Positions 1-13,094 are shown, counted from the first letter of the stretch. The stretch: 64,000 bases of DNA from Eunapius fragilis (GCA_963681505.1 OY811971.1:23839036-23903035); one strand, 5' to 3'. Numbers and translations: made by a program. The notes: a model not told the origin generated them from the letters alone.

Positions 1-2
1 CT

Positions 3-671
3 ATTGAAACAAAACTCTCTTGTTTCTTGTTTAAGTACCGGTTGACTCCTCACAGTACCACAGGTTCGTCACCGGCTGAACTTTTGCTGGGTCGTCGCCC
101 TCGTTCCCGACTTGACATTTTGCATCCTGACCTGGCTGTTCGAGTGGAGTCTCGCCAAGCCGCGCAGAAGCAGGATCATGATACTCGGGGTATCAGTGAG
201 CGTAAGTTTGTTGAAGGTGACCTAGTATACGTTCGGGATTTTCGTTTTCCCAAGAAGTGGATTCCAGGAGTCATTGTCACTGTTACCGGGCCTCTCTCCT
301 ATACTGTTAAGATTGGAAGTGGAGTAGTCCGCAGACATATAGACCATCTGAGGGCCCGCCACAACTCTCAAGTAGACGCTAGTGATGATGTCTATGTGGA
401 CAACCCTAATGACATTACATCAGGTCCGTCAAGTGCCCCTGTGGTTTCACCAAGTTCTTCTGACGAAAGAGCTGTTCCTACTGCTGATTCATCTTCATCG
501 GAGCCTTGTGTTCAAGCTCCCCCTGAAGTACCTCCCTCTATTCCATCTACTGTTGGTATTCCTGTAGCGAGTGCAGAGGACAATGATATACCACAGCCAC
601 AAGTGCCTATTTCAGCACCAGTGCGTCGGTCGACAAGAGTGAGGAAGCCTCCAGACTATTATGGTCATTAA
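3..671 (+). CDS. Ty3/gypsy Pol, C-terminal part of integrase (5' truncated by window edge)
   Basis: The frame is open from base 3, so the protein enters from the left of the window; about 222 residues are visible. The start reads as the end of a gypsy integrase core (FKYRLTPHSTTGSSPAELL, then LLGRRPRSRLD), followed by the usual C-terminal linker with a GDLVYVRDF motif and a PGVIVTVTGPLSYTVK strand region that ends in RRHIDHLRAR. The rest is a low-complexity Ser/Pro tail that closes with a basic RRSTRVRKPPDYYGH motif, typical of the end of Pol in this type of element. Integrase would join reverse-transcribed cDNA to host DNA. No frameshift or stop is seen in the visible part. The 3' LTR start follows directly. 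Confidence 0.85.
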   Translation: METKLSCFLFKYRLTPHSTTGSSPAELLLGRRPRSRLDILHPDLAVRVESRQAAQKQDHDTRGISERKFVEGDLVYVRDFRFPKKWIPGVIVTVTGPLSYTVKIGSGVVRRHIDHLRARHNSQVDASDDVYVDNPNDITSGPSSAPVVSPSSSDERAVPTADSSSSEPCVQAPPEVPPSIPSTVGIPVASAEDNDIPQPQVPISAPVRRSTRVRKPPDYYGH

Positions 672-724
672 TGGTGATTAAACTCATGCTGTAGTATATG
701 TAATATTAGAAGGGGTTGAACTTT

Positions 725-856
725 AGGGAGGGGGAAATGTAATATATTGTGTGTGTGTGTCAATTGTAATATGTTAGCGCATGCATGCGCGTGAAACAAT
801 GATCACTTTTGTTCACCTCTCTTGTAGCAGCTTAAACGAGTGACTAGGACACTACA
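725..856 (+). repeat. Polypurine tract and start of the 3' LTR of the gypsy element
   Basis: The purine run AGGGAGGGGGAAA (725-737) sits 54 bp after the Pol stop and is followed at 738 by TGTAATATATTGTG, a usual TG start for an LTR. The LTR can be followed for about 120 bp and is then replaced by the 17-bp minisatellite, so its 3' end and target-site duplication are not visible. Confidence 0.6.
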
Positions 857-3800
857 ATCACCTCTCATGTATTGTCACCCCTCATGCATGGACACCCCTC
901 ATGTATGGTCACCCCTCATGTATAGACACCCCTCATGTATGGTCACCCCTCATGTATGGTCACCCCTCATGTATAGACACCCCTCATGTATGATTACCCC
1001 TCATGTATTGTCACCCCTCATGTATGGGCATCCCTCATGTGTGGTCACCCCCTCATGTATGGTCACCCCTCATGTATGGTCACCCCCCATGTATGGTCAC
1101 CCCCCATGTATGGTCACCCCTCATGTATGGTCACCCCTCATGTATGGTCACCCCTCATATATGGTCATCCCTCATGAATGGTCACCCCTCATGTATGGTC
1201 GCCCTCATGTATGGTCACCCCTCATGTATGGTCGCCCTTCATGTATGGTCATCCCTCATGTATGGTCACCCTCATGTATTGACACCCTTCATGTATGGTC
1301 ATCCCTCATGTATGGTCACCCCTCATGTATGGTCACCCTTCATGTATGGTCACCTATCATGTATGGTTACCCTTCATGTATGGTCACCCCTCATGTATGG
1401 TCATCTCTCATGTATGGTCGCTCTTCATGTATGGTCATCCCTCATGTATGGTCACCCTCATGTATGGTCACCACTCATGTATGGACAACCTTCATGTATG
1501 GTCATCCCTCATGTATGGTCACCCCTCATGTATGGTCACCTCTCATATATTGTCACCCTTCATGTATGGTCACCTATCATGTATGGTCACCCTTCATGTA
1601 TGGTCACCCCTCATGTATGGTCATCTCTCATGTATGGTCGCCCCTCATGATTAGTAACCCCTCATGTATGGTCACCCCTCATGTATGGTCACCCCTCATG
1701 TATGGTCACCTCATGTATGGTCACCTCTCATGTATTGTCACCCCTCATGTATGGTCACCCTTCATGTATAGTCACCTCTCATGTATGGTCACCCCTCATG
1801 TATGGTCACCCCTCATGTATGGCCACCCCTCATGTATGGTCACCTCTCATGTATGGTCACCCCTCATGGATGGTCACCCCTCATGTATGGTCTCCTCATG
1901 TATGGTTACCCCTCATGTATTGTCACCCCTCATGTATGGTCACCCCTCATGTATGGTTACCCCTCATGTATGGTCATCCCTCATGTGTGGTCACCCCTCA
2001 TGTATTGTCACCCCTCATGTATGGTCACTCCTCATGTTTGGTTACCCCCTCATGTATCGTCACCCCTCATGTATGGTCACCCCTCATGAATGGTCACCCC
2101 TCATGTATGGTCACCACTCTTGTATGGTTACCCTCATGTATGGTCACCCCTCATGTATGTTCACCCCTCACGTATGGTCACCCCTCATAAATGGTCATCC
2201 CTCATGTATTGTCACCCCCCATGTATGGTCACCCCTCATGTACGGTCACCCCTCATGTATGGTCACCCCTCATATATGGTCATCCCTCATGTATGGTCAC
2301 ACCTCATGTATGCTCGCCCCTCATGTATGGTCACCCCTCATGTATGGTCACCCTTCATGTATGGTCACCTATCATGTATGGTCACCCTTCATGTATGGTC
2401 ACCCCTCATGTATGGTCATCTCTCATGTATGGTCGCCCCTCATGATTGGTCACCCCTCATGTATGGTCACCCCTCATGTATAGTCACCCCTCATGTATGG
2501 TCACCTCTCATGTATGGTCACCTCTCATGAATTGTCACCCCTCATATATGGTCACCCTTCATGTATGGTCACCTCTCATGTATGGTCACCCCTCATGTAT
2601 GGTCACCCCTCATGTATGGCCACCCCTCATGTATGGTCACCTCTCATGTATGGTCACCCCTCATGGATGGTCACCCCTCATGTATGGTCTCCTCATGTAT
2701 GGTTACCCGTCATGTATTGTCACCCCTCATGTATGGTCACCCCTCATGTATGGTTACCCCTCATGTATGATCATCCCTCATGTGTGGTCACCCCTCATGT
2801 ATTGTCACCCCTCATGTATGGTCACCCCTCATGTATGGTCACCCCTCATGTATGGTCACCCCTCATGTATGGTCACCCCTCATGTATGGTCACCCGTCAT
2901 GTATGGTCACCCCTCATGTATGGTCACCCTTCATGTATGGTCACCCCTCATGTATGGTCACCCCTCATGCATGGTCACCCCTCATGTATGGTCACCCTCA
3001 TGTATGGTCACCCCTCATGTATGGTCACCACTCTTATATGGTCACCCTCATGTATGGTCACCCTTCATGTATGGTCACCCCTCATGTATGGTCACCCCTC
3101 ATGCATGGTCACCCCTCATGTATGGTCACCCTCATGTATGGTCACCCCTCATGTACGGTCACCCCTAATGTATGGTCACCATTCATGTACATGTGTGGAC
3201 ACCCCTCATGTATGGTCACCCCTCATGTATGGTCACCCCTCATGTATGGCCACCCCTCGTGTATGGTCACCTCTCATGTATGGTCACCCCTCATGTATGG
3301 TCACCACTCTTATATGGTCACCCTCATGTATGGTCTCCCCTCATGTATGTTCACCCCTCATGTATGGTCACCCCTCATGTATGGTCACCCCTCATGTATG
3401 GTCACCCCTCATGTATGGTCACCCCTCATGTATGGTCACCCGTCATGTATGGTCACCCCTCATGTATGGTCACCCTTCATGTATGGTCACCCCTCATGTA
3501 TGGTCACCCCTCATGCATGGTCACCCCTCATGTATGGTCACCCTCATGTATGGTCACCCCTCATGTATGTTCACCCCTCATGTATGGTCACCCCTCATGT
3601 ATGGTCACCCCTCATATATGGTCATCCCTCATGTATGGTCACCCCTCATCTATGGTCGCCCCTCATGTATGGTCACCCCTCATGTATGGTCACCCTTCAT
3701 GTATGGTCACCTATCATGTATGGTCACCCTTCATGTATGGTCACCCCTCATGTATGGTCATCTCTCATGTATGGTTGCCCTTCATGTATGGTCATCCCTC

Positions 3801-6800
3801 ATGTATGGTCACCCTCATGTATGGTCACCACTCATGTATGGACACCCTTCATGTATTGTCACCCCTCATGTATGGTCACCTCTCATGTATGGTCACCCCT
3901 CATGTATGGTCACCCCTCATGTATGGTCACCCCTCATGTATGGTCACCCTTCATGTATGGTCACCCCTCATGTATGGTCACCCCTCATGTATGGTCACCC
4001 CTCATGTATGGTCACCACTGATGTATGGTCACCTCTCATGTATGGTCACCCCTCATGTATGGTCACCTCTCTTGTATGGTCACCCCTCATGTATGGTCAC
4101 CCCTCATGTACGGTCACCCCTCATGTATGGTCACCATTCATGTACATGTGTGGTCACCCCTCATGTATGGTCACCCCTCATGTATAGTCACCCCTCATGT
4201 ATGGCCACCCCTCGTGTATGGTCACCTTTCATGTATGGTCACCCCTCATGTATGGTCACCACTCTTGTATGGTCACCCTCATGTATGGTCACCCCTCATG
4301 TATGTTCACCCCTCATGTATGGTCACCCCTCATGTATGGTCACCCCTCATGTATGGTCACCCCTCATGTATGGTCACCCCTCATGTATGGTCACCCCTCA
4401 CGTATGGTCACCCTTCATGTATGGTCACCCCTCATGCATGGTCACCCCTCATGTATGGTCACACTCATGTATGGTCACACCTCATGTATGTTCACCCCTC
4501 ATGTATGGTCACCCCTCATGGATGGTCACCCCTCATGTATGGTCACCCTTCATGTATGGTCACCCCTCATGCATGGTCACCCCTCATGTATGGTCACACT
4601 CATGTATGGTCACCCCTCATGTACGTTCACCCCTCATGTATGTTCACCCCTCATATATGGTCATCCCTCATGTATTGTCACCCCCCATGTATGGTCACCC
4701 CTCATGTATGGTCACCCCTCATATATGGTCATCCCTCATGTATGGTCACACCTCATGTATGCTCGCCCCTCAAGTATGGTCACCCCTCATGTACATTTGT
4801 ATGGTCACCCTTCATGTATGGTCACCCCTCATGTATGGTCACCCTTCATGTATGGTCACCCCTCATGTATGGTCATCTCTCATGTATGGTCGCCCCTCAT
4901 GATTGGTCACCCCTCATGTATGGTCACTTCTCATGTATGGTTACCTCTCATGTACTGTCACCCCTCATATATGGTCACCCTTCATGTATGGTCACCTCTC
5001 ATGTATGGTCACCCCTCATGTATGGTCACCCCTCATGCATGGCCACCCCTCATGTATGGTCACCTCTCATGTATGGTCACCCCTCATGGATGGTCACCCC
5101 TCATGTATGGTCTCCTCATGATAGGTTACCCCTCATGTATTGTCACCCCTCATGTATGGTCACCCCTCATGTATGGTTACCCCTCATGTATGGTCATCCC
5201 TCATGTGTGGTCACCCCTCATGTATTGTAACCCCTCATGTATGGTCACTCCTCATGTATGGTTACCCCCTCATGTATGGTCACCCCTCATGTATGGTCAC
5301 CCCTCATGTACATGTGTGTCACCCCTCATGTATGGTCACCTCTCATGGATGGTCACCCCTCATGTATGGTCACCCTTCATGCATGGTCACCTCTCATGTA
5401 TGGTCACCCCTCATGTATGGTCACCCCTCATGTATGGCCACCCCTCGTGTATGGTCACCTCTCATGTATGGTCACCCCTCATGGATGGTCACCCCTCATG
5501 CATGGTCTCCTCATGTATGGTTACCCCTCATGTATTGTCACCCCTCATGTTTGGTCACCCCTCATTTATGTTCACCCCTCATGTATGGTCACCCCTCATA
5601 CATGTTCACCCCTCATGTATGGTCACCTCTCATGTATGGTCACCCCTCATGTATGGTCACCCTCATTCATGATCACCCCTCATGTATGGTCACCCTCATG
5701 TATGGTCACCCCTCATGTATGGTCACCCTCATGTATGGTCACTCCTCATGTATGGTCCCCCCTCATGTATGGTCACCCTTCATGTACAGTCACCCCTCAT
5801 GTATGGTCACCCTTCATGTATGGTCACCCCTCATGGATGGTCACCCCTCATGTATGGTCCCCCCCCATGTATGGTCACCCCTGATATATGGTCACCTCTC
5901 ATGTATGGTCACCCCTCATGTATGGTCACCACTCTTGTATGGTCACCCCTCATGTATGGTCACCCCTCATGTACGGTCACCCCTAATGTATGGTCACCAT
6001 TCATGTACATGTGTGGACACCCCTCATGTATGGTCACCCCTCATGTATGGTCACCACTCTTATATGGTCACCCTCATGTATGGTCTCCCCTCATGTATGT
6101 TCACCCCTCATGTATGGTCACCCCTCATGTATGGTCACCCCTCATGTACGGTCACCCCTCATGTATGGTCACCCCTCATGTATGGTCACCCGTCATGTAT
6201 GGTCACCCCTCATGTATGGTCACCCTTCATGTATGGTCACCCCTCATGTATGGTCACCCCTCATGCATGGTCACCCCTCATGTATGGTCACCCTCATGTA
6301 TGGTCACCCAACATGTATGTTCACCCCTCATGTATGGTCACCCCTCATGTATGGTCACCCCTCATATATGGTCATCCCTCATGTATGGTCACCCCTCATC
6401 TATGGTCGCCCCTCATGTATGGTCACCCCTCATGTATGGTCACCCTTCATGTATGGTCACCTATCATGTATGGTCACCCTTCATGTATGGTCACCCCTCA
6501 TGTATGGTCATCTCTCATGTATGGTTGCCCTTCATGTATGGTCATCCCTCATGTATGGTCACCCTCATGTATGGTCACCACTCATGTATGGACACCCTTC
6601 ATGTATTGTCACCCCTCATGTATGGTCATCCCTCATGTGTGGTTACCCCTCATGTATGGTCACCCCCCATGTATGGTCACCCCCCATGTATGGTCACCCC
6701 TCATGTATGGTCACCCCTCATGTATGGTCACCCCTCATATATGGTCATCCCTCATGTATGGTCATGCACCCCTCATGTATGGTCGCCCCTCATGTATGGT

Positions 6801-8866
6801 CACCCCTCATGTATGGTCACCCTTCATGTAGGGTCATCTATCATGTATGGTCACCCTTCATGTATGATCACCCCTCATGTATGGTCATCTCTCATGTATG
6901 GTCGCCCTTCATGTATGGTCATCCCTCATGTATGGTCACCCTCATGTATGGTCACCACTCATGTATGGACACCCTTCATGTATGGTCATCCCTCATGTAC
7001 GGTCACCCCTCATGCTTGGACACCCCTCATGTATGGTCACCCCTCATGTATAGACACCCCTCATGTATGGTCACCCCTCATGTATGGTCACCACTCATGT
7101 ATGGACACCCTTCATGTATGGTCATCCCTCATGTATGGTCACCCCTCATGCATGGACACCCCTCATGTATGGTCACCCCTCATGTATAGACACCCCTCAT
7201 GTATGGTCACCCCTCATGTATGGTCACCCCTCATGTATAGTTACCCCTCATGTATGATTACCCCTCATGTATTGTCACCCCTCATGTATGGTCATCCCTC
7301 ATGTGTGGTTACCCCTCATGTATGGTCACCCCCCATGTATGGTCACCCCCCATGTATGGTCACCCCTCATGTATGGTCACCCCTCATGTATGGTCACCCC
7401 TCATTTATGGTCATCCATCATGTATGGTCACCCCTCATGTATGGTCGCCCCTCATGTATGGTCACCCCTCATGTATGGTCACCCTTCATGTATGGTCACC
7501 CCTCATGTATGGTCATCTCTCATGTATGGTCGCCCTTCATGTATGGTCACCCCTCATGTATGGTCTCCCTCATGTATGGTCACCCCTCATGTATGGTTAT
7601 CCCACATGTATGGTCACCCCTCATGTACAGTCACCCCTCATGTATGGTCACCCTTCATGTATGGTCACCCCTCATGTATGGTCACCCCTCATGTATGGTC
7701 ACCCCTCAAGTATGGTCACCCCTCATGTATGGTCACCCCTCATGTATGGTCACCCCTCACGTATGGTCACCCCTCATGTATGGTCACCCTCATGTATGGT
7801 CACCCCTCATGTATGGTCACCCCTCATGTATGGTCAACCCTCATGTATGGTCACCCTTCATGTATGGTCACCCCTCATGTATGGTCACCCCTCATGTATG
7901 GTCACCCCTGATGTATGGTCACCTCTCATGTATGGTCACCCCTCATGTGTGGTCACCTCTCATGTATGGTCACCTCTCATGATGGTCACCCCTCATTTAT
8001 GGCCACCCCTCATGTGTGGTCACCTCTTATGTATGGTCACCTGTCATGTATGGTCATCCCTCATGTGTGGTTACCCCTCATGTATGGTCACCCCTCATGT
8101 CTGGTCACCTCTCATGTATGGTCACCCCTCATGTATGGTCACCCCTCATGTATGGTCACCCCTCATGTGTGGTCACCCCTCATGTATGGTCACCCCTCAA
8201 GTATGGTCACCCCTCATGTATGGTCACCCCTCATGTATGGTCACCCCTCAAGTATGGTCACCCCTCATGTATGGTCACCCCTCATGTATGGTCACCCCTC
8301 ATGTATGGTCACCCCTCATGTATGGTCACCCCTCATGTATGGTCACTCCTCATGTATGGTCACCCCTCATGTACAGTCACCCTTCATGTATGGTCACCCT
8401 TCATGTATGGTCACCCCTCATGTATGGTCACCCCTCATGTATGGTCACCCCTGATGTATGGTCACCTCTCATGTATGGTCACCCCTCATGTGTGGTCACC
8501 TCTCATGTATGGTCACCCCTCATGTATGGTCACCCCTCATGTACGGTCACCCCTCATGTATGGTCACCATTCATGTACATGTGTGGTCACCCCTCATGTA
8601 TGGTCACCCTTCATGTATGGTCACCCCTCATATATGGTCACCCCTCATGTATGGTCACCCCTCATGTATGGTCACCCCTGATGTATGATCACCTCTCATG
8701 TATGGTCACCCCTCATGTATGGTCATCTCTCATGTATGGTCACCCCTCATGTATGGTCACCCCTCATGTATGGTCACCCTTCATGTACATGTGTGGTCAC
8801 CCCTCATGTATGGTCACCCTTCATGTATGGTCACCCCTCATGTATGGTCACCCTCATGTATGTTCT
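857..8866 (+). repeat. 8-kb minisatellite, 17-bp unit
   Basis: About 470 tandem copies of a 17-bp unit (consensus TCATGTATGGTCACCCC). Common variants are CTCATGTATTGTCACC, GGTCATCCCTCATGTGTGG and single-unit shortenings to 15-16 bp. Longer blocks recur as higher-order units: a block with CATGGATGG, GGTCTCCTCATG and CATCCCTCATGTGTGG occurs near 1865, 2660, 5085 and 5480, and a block with CATTCATGTACATGTGTGG occurs near 3180, 4135, 5998 and 8570. Because 17 is not a multiple of 3 and the unit has no stop in any forward frame, all three plus frames stay open for hundreds of codons and repeat the same 17 residues (containing HVWSPLMYGHPSCMVTP). I see no start context, splice sites or domain, and I do not call a gene here. 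Confidence 0.97.
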
Positions 8867-9344
8867 CCACTGGCTTTGTGCATAAGCCTCAACAGGTCAC
8901 CATACCACCTTTCATTATTCCGCCATTGTGCGTCTACCTGTTCACTTTAGCCCCTCCCCTCTTCCCCATCACGTTTTGCAGATAGTGGTGACCATCTTAT
9001 CATGATACAGGACTTTTAATTTGAATTTCCCTCTTAGGAGGAACACAGAACAGATCATGTGAGAATTGTCCAACATGTCTGCATGTGAGTGTTGTATGTG
9101 TGCTTCCATGTCTGCATATGTGGGAACCTCTCATTACTGGACACCACACAATGGGAGGGGCCACGATAATCAAGTAGTACACACTCCTTATACGTCATGT
9201 ATGGACCATCATCATTAGTGATGTACCAATGTTTTATTACCATATGTACACATGTCCCTCTTGAAGATTGGGTATGTACCTCTCTCTACAGAGGTAATGG
9301 TGATGGTGTGGGTTGAATGATGGTAAGTTATCGTTATCTTGGCT
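8867..9344. other. No recognisable gene
   Basis: Moderately GC-rich unique-looking sequence with short runs of CCTCCC and TGTGTATGT type repeats. No ORF with a recognisable domain on either strand. Confidence 0.6.
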
Positions 9345-9516
9345 ATGGCCCCTCCCCCTGAGTACAGAGGGTACATGGCCCCTCCCCCTGAGTACAGAGG
9401 GTACATGGCCCCTCCCCCTGAGTACATGGCCCCTCCCGTGAGTACAGAAGGTACATGACCCCTCCCCCAGAGTACTGAGGGTACATGGCCCCTCCTCTTG
9501 GATACAGAGGGTACAT
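9345..9516 (+). repeat. 30-bp minisatellite, about 6 units
   Basis: Tandem copies of ATGGCCCCTCCCCCTGAGTA followed by CAGAGGGTAC. The first three units are nearly identical; later ones are diverged or shortened (one unit lacks the last part). Non-coding by appearance. Confidence 0.9.
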
Positions 9517-9759
9517 TACCCGTGGCAGTTAGTTGTAAGTGTCTTTGATGGAACTGGATGGCCTGGGGACTTGTCCTCTTCTCCAGGGATACATACCCAT
9601 TCTGTAAGGACTCTGATTGGTCAGGGAAGCATCACCAGTGTGTTAACTCTTGGAAAGCTGTGGGAGACTGTACCATCCTGAACTACATTTACCAGATCAG
9701 CGATGTTTAGCACACACACTTACACACACACACATTCGTGCACGGCATAATGTACAAGC

Positions 9760-10086
9760 ACTTTTTTTGAATATGAGAGACGATGAGAATCACGAGACCC
9801 AAACGACAATTCAGATGGTGAGAGGAAATTGGAGCATGCTGAGAGAGCTGCATGAAGAGGAATGGCGGGAAAGAAGCGGAAGATGGACACAGCTCCCAAG
9901 AATAGATTTGTTGGCCACACTACTGGGTGCTGCGTTGCCGGTCTCCGTACTAAACGGGCGCTAAGTTTTAGTCGTTTCACCTGTGGGCAAGTGGGGCACA
10001 TGAGATGGGATTGTCCGAAGAGTTCGCTGGTCACTGGCGTGTATCGTTTGTTGTATGGCGACAGTAAGGAGAGGTGTGACTACTGA
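9760..10086 (+). pseudogene. Retroelement Gag-like relic with a damaged zinc knuckle
   Basis: Two overlapping reading frames cover the segment. One contains NETQ-like polar helix sequence (about 9770-9900, ending near RERSGRWTQLPRID). The second contains FTCGQVGHMRWDCPKSS, a CCHC zinc knuckle in which the first cysteine position is Arg (CGT instead of TGT). The switch of frame near 9900 and the lost cysteine suggest a decayed Gag C-terminus. The spacing C-x4-H-x4-C is intact. The DIRS-type reverse transcriptase relic at 14486 could come from the same kind of element, but nothing links the two directly. Confidence 0.45.
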
Positions 10087-10110
10087 AGGGGGTGGAGTGC
10101 AGGATTATGT

Positions 10111-10137
10111 GGGGGGGGGGGGGGGGGGGGGGGGGGG
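10111..10137 (+). repeat. Poly-G tract, 27 G
   Basis: Uninterrupted run of 27 G on the plus strand. Length in such tracts is often unreliable in assemblies. Confidence 0.95.
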
Positions 10138-10254
10138 TACAGATAATGGTTTGGATGGAGGTTTGGGTAGATGTTGGGAATATTAATTGGACGAGGACCA
10201 GCCTGTGGTCGGTTAAAGGGCAGCTCGAGCAGAATGTGCGATTTTAGACTGATA

Positions 10255-10390
10255 CCCTACGAACCATGTACGTGTATGCACGTTACTACGAACCATGTAC
10301 GTGTATGTACGTACCATGTACGTGTATGTACGTACCATGTACGTGTATGTACGTACCATGTACGTGTATGTACGTACCATGTACGTGCTA
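10255..10390 (+). repeat. 21-bp minisatellite, about 6 units
   Basis: Tandem copies of TACCATGTACGTGTATGTAC plus G. The unit is a multiple of 3, so one frame repeats a 7-residue YHVRVCT peptide. The unit is itself rich in GTAC palindromes. Confidence 0.92.
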
Positions 10391-10419
10391 TTGCTTTTAA
10401 AAAAAAAGCAATAGCACGT
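10383..10419. repeat. Perfect hairpin, 16-bp arms
   Basis: ACGTGCTATTGCTTTT (10383-10398) is the exact inverse complement of 10404-10419, separated by five A. A further copy of the arm follows at 10435-10450. It abuts the 21-bp repeat; probably a MITE end or a foldback remnant. Confidence 0.8.
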
Positions 10420-10450
10420 TCTATATATTGCTGCAAAGCAATAGCACGTT

Positions 10451-11826
10451 TATCTTTTCACATGGTGTGATCTTTTGTGCACATGTATATATGATTTAAT
10501 AAATATTAGCACGTACTACGCTTAGAGCGCTAATATTGTTGTATCGGAATCGAAGCATCATGCATGTTTATAGGCGTACGAAGCTTAGCGCACATCCTTC
10601 GCAACTTGGGCTACGCCCTTTTAGCGTAGTTCCATTGTTTTAATAGCATCGATACGTCTGTGTAAACTTTGTGGTCAAGCGGTAGTTCAAAGAAACATCA
10701 AGTTTTTGACATAAATTCATTTATAACTTACCAGCGGAATTAACGTTAACGGATACCCAAAATTAATTTGAATGAATTAACTACCTCACAATCTATCTCG
10801 TCACGTGGTAAAATTGATATATAAAAATGAATTATGGGGTTTTGAGATAATTAGACAAGTGTAAAACAACTAGTCATAATATTAAATCTATAAAGGTTAT
10901 CAGTTATCTCATAATACATACATGTAGTGTACACCCATGAGGCGAGTACATTGTAGTGTTAGAAACAGTTTCAATTAAAACTATTTTGACACATTACTAT
11001 AGCTTTAATTTGCAAAACTCACATAATTTTATGGCATCTACAAAGTTGATGAAATATTGCCAATTAACCGAAGTGAATCAGAAAGTGAAACTCTGCATAA
11101 TAACTAATCTCTATAAGCCCTATTAGATTACTGAAAAATAAAAAAGATTTGAGAATGTCGTGGCAAAAGTTGTGATGATCTACCATGGATTGTCTCTTCC
11201 TTACTCACACACCCTACACATGAACACAACGTCACTGTGTGACATCCTGCCATCAAATACCGCAGTGCATACATTGTATGATGAATGGTTCTTCCACTAT
11301 CTAGTTCCTTGTTGTATGATGCAATGGTTTTGTAACAACCTGTTGATAAGTGCTTTACGTCTTGTAGATAAGAGACGTCTAGCACATATTCTGCATAATC
11401 TTGCTAAAAGGTCTGCATGTTTTTCATTTACGCAAACACTCAGCCGCGAAAGTCAACCTTTTTGCCATATAGAATACGAAGAAAAAACATTCATTATACC
11501 TGGTAACTTTGTGCGTGTTTTATAATGACACAGGAATGCTGGGAAAATTGCAGGTAGCTGACCTTGCAAACATAACACACATGCAACTAAAACACACGCA
11601 GTATAGTTGACTGGAACCAAAAAATGGAGTTGCGTGCTCGGGACAAGAAATCCATCTAGGACTGCCCCACAACTAGCTACTGTCATCCGATACCAGATCA
11701 AAGCATACTAGGTAGGTTTCCATAGCAACGGGAGGGTGGAGCTCCAGCTAAGCGGGTAATAAAACTCTATTTCCAGCTAGCTGTGTACCCGGACCGAGGT
11801 ATTATTATTTTGGCAGGACATTTGTG
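10451..11826. other. AT-rich sequence without a recognisable gene
   Basis: Both strands carry only short frames (the longest, around 11160-11525, shows no known motif). A pyrimidine-rich stretch ending in TTATTATTTTGGCAG just before 11817 resembles a splice acceptor shortly upstream of the agmatine deiminase start. Confidence 0.5.
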
Positions 11827-12850
11827 ATGGCATCCATTCTAAGAAAGCCTTGTTTGATGCCGGACGAGGGAGAACCCCACGCACGCACATGGATGGCTTT
11901 TGGTGCCAGTAAATCAATATGGGGTGAGAAGCTCTTGCCGCAAGTTCAACGCGACTTATCAAATATTGCTCTAACCATCGCTAAATACGAACCAGTCTCC
12001 ATGCTGGTATGCCAGTCCGACTTAGCTTTAGCCCAGAAGCTGATGGGGGACGCGGTAGAGATGATTGTCTGCCCGTTAGACGATTTGTGGATGCGTGACA
12101 TTGGCCCAGTATTTGTTGTCACAGAAACGGGGGACAAAGCCGCGATCGACTTTAACTTCAATGGCTGGGGGGGGAAAGCAGCGTTTTGATAAAGACGCAA
12201 ACGTTGCAGCATTAGTTGCCACACATGCGGGAGTCGATCGCATCCGAACCAATTTGGTATTTGAGGGCGGTGGAATAGAGGTTGACGGACAAGGCACTGC
12301 CATCATCACCGAAAGCTGTGTACTCAACCCAAACCGCAACCCTAACCTGAATAAAGCGCAGCTTGAAGAAGCACTAATGCCTTTACTTGGCTTGAACAAA
12401 ATCATCTGGCTCCCTGGTATCAAGGGTAAGGATATTACTGACGGGCATACTGATTTTTATGCTCGCTTTGCTCGCCCTGGAGTGGTGGTCGCAGGCTACG
12501 AACCCGACCCCCAATCTTTTGACCACGCCGTAACTAAGCGCCACTTGGAAGTTCTACGCGCCGCTACCGATGCTCAAGGTCGCAAGCTCGAAGTGATTGT
12601 CCTTGAAGCACCCTCAACCGTTAGTGATCAATTTGCTGGCGATGACTTTGCCGCTAGCTACATCAATTTTTATGTTTGCAATGGTGCGGTGATTGCCCCA
12701 GAGTTTGGCGACCCCAAAACCGATAACGCCGCCAAAGTCGCCCTGCAAAACCTCTTCCCCTACCGCGATATTGTGCAAATCAAAATCAATGCCATCGCTG
12801 CAGGTGGTGGTGGCATCCATTGCACCACACAGCAAGAACCTAACGTTTAG
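11827..12850 (+). pseudogene. aguA: Agmatine deiminase of bacterial type, one frameshift
   Basis: Agmatine deiminase (peptidyl-arginine deiminase fold) hydrolyses agmatine to N-carbamoylputrescine and ammonia in the arginine-to-putrescine pathway. Family motifs appear in order: DLWMRDIGPVF (about residue 86), NGWGGK (112), FEGGGIEVDG (142), DGHTDFYARF (about 205) and the catalytic cysteine in GGGGIHCTTQQEP (about 326-338). The length, about 340 residues, is close to that of complete bacterial enzymes. The run of eight G at 12167-12174 holds one base too many: upstream residues read in frame from ATG 11827, downstream residues read in the next frame to the TAG at 12850. One G fewer would give a continuous frame, so this is either a real inactivating insertion or a homopolymer error. 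There are no introns. An AATAAA lies about 250 bp downstream. GC-rich codon use differs from the AT-rich flanks, which suggests horizontal transfer. Confidence 0.9.
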
Positions 12851-13094
12851 GCTGCACCGTAAGAGATCAATATTTCGAACAGATTGTTTCTTATACCGTA
12901 TTAGTCTGGTGTACCTGATAGATGTATCATTTGACTGCAAGTTAGTAATAGGCATACATATCACCAGTACTAGTAGTATTTATCCTTTCATGCTTGTTTG
13001 AATGTACTTGAAGCTTTTTGTACCATGATTGGTCAATCCTATATGGCCACCAACGTTCTAGCTATGATCCAACCTCGACTTTATCTTATAGTGC

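Noticed and set aside
857-8866. CRISPR-like array
   Set aside because: There are no unique spacers; the unit is a simple 17-bp tandem repeat in an animal-type sequence.
840-8950. Long overlapping ORFs of 100-766 codons with HVWSPLMYGHPS repeats
   Set aside because: They follow from a 17-bp tandem unit without stops in any plus frame; no start context, domain or splice structure.
11827-12850. Bacterial contamination of the assembly
   Set aside because: The gene is flanked on both sides by the same kinds of eukaryotic repeats and retroelement relics as the rest of the window, with no neighbouring bacterial genes; read-level proof is still lacking.
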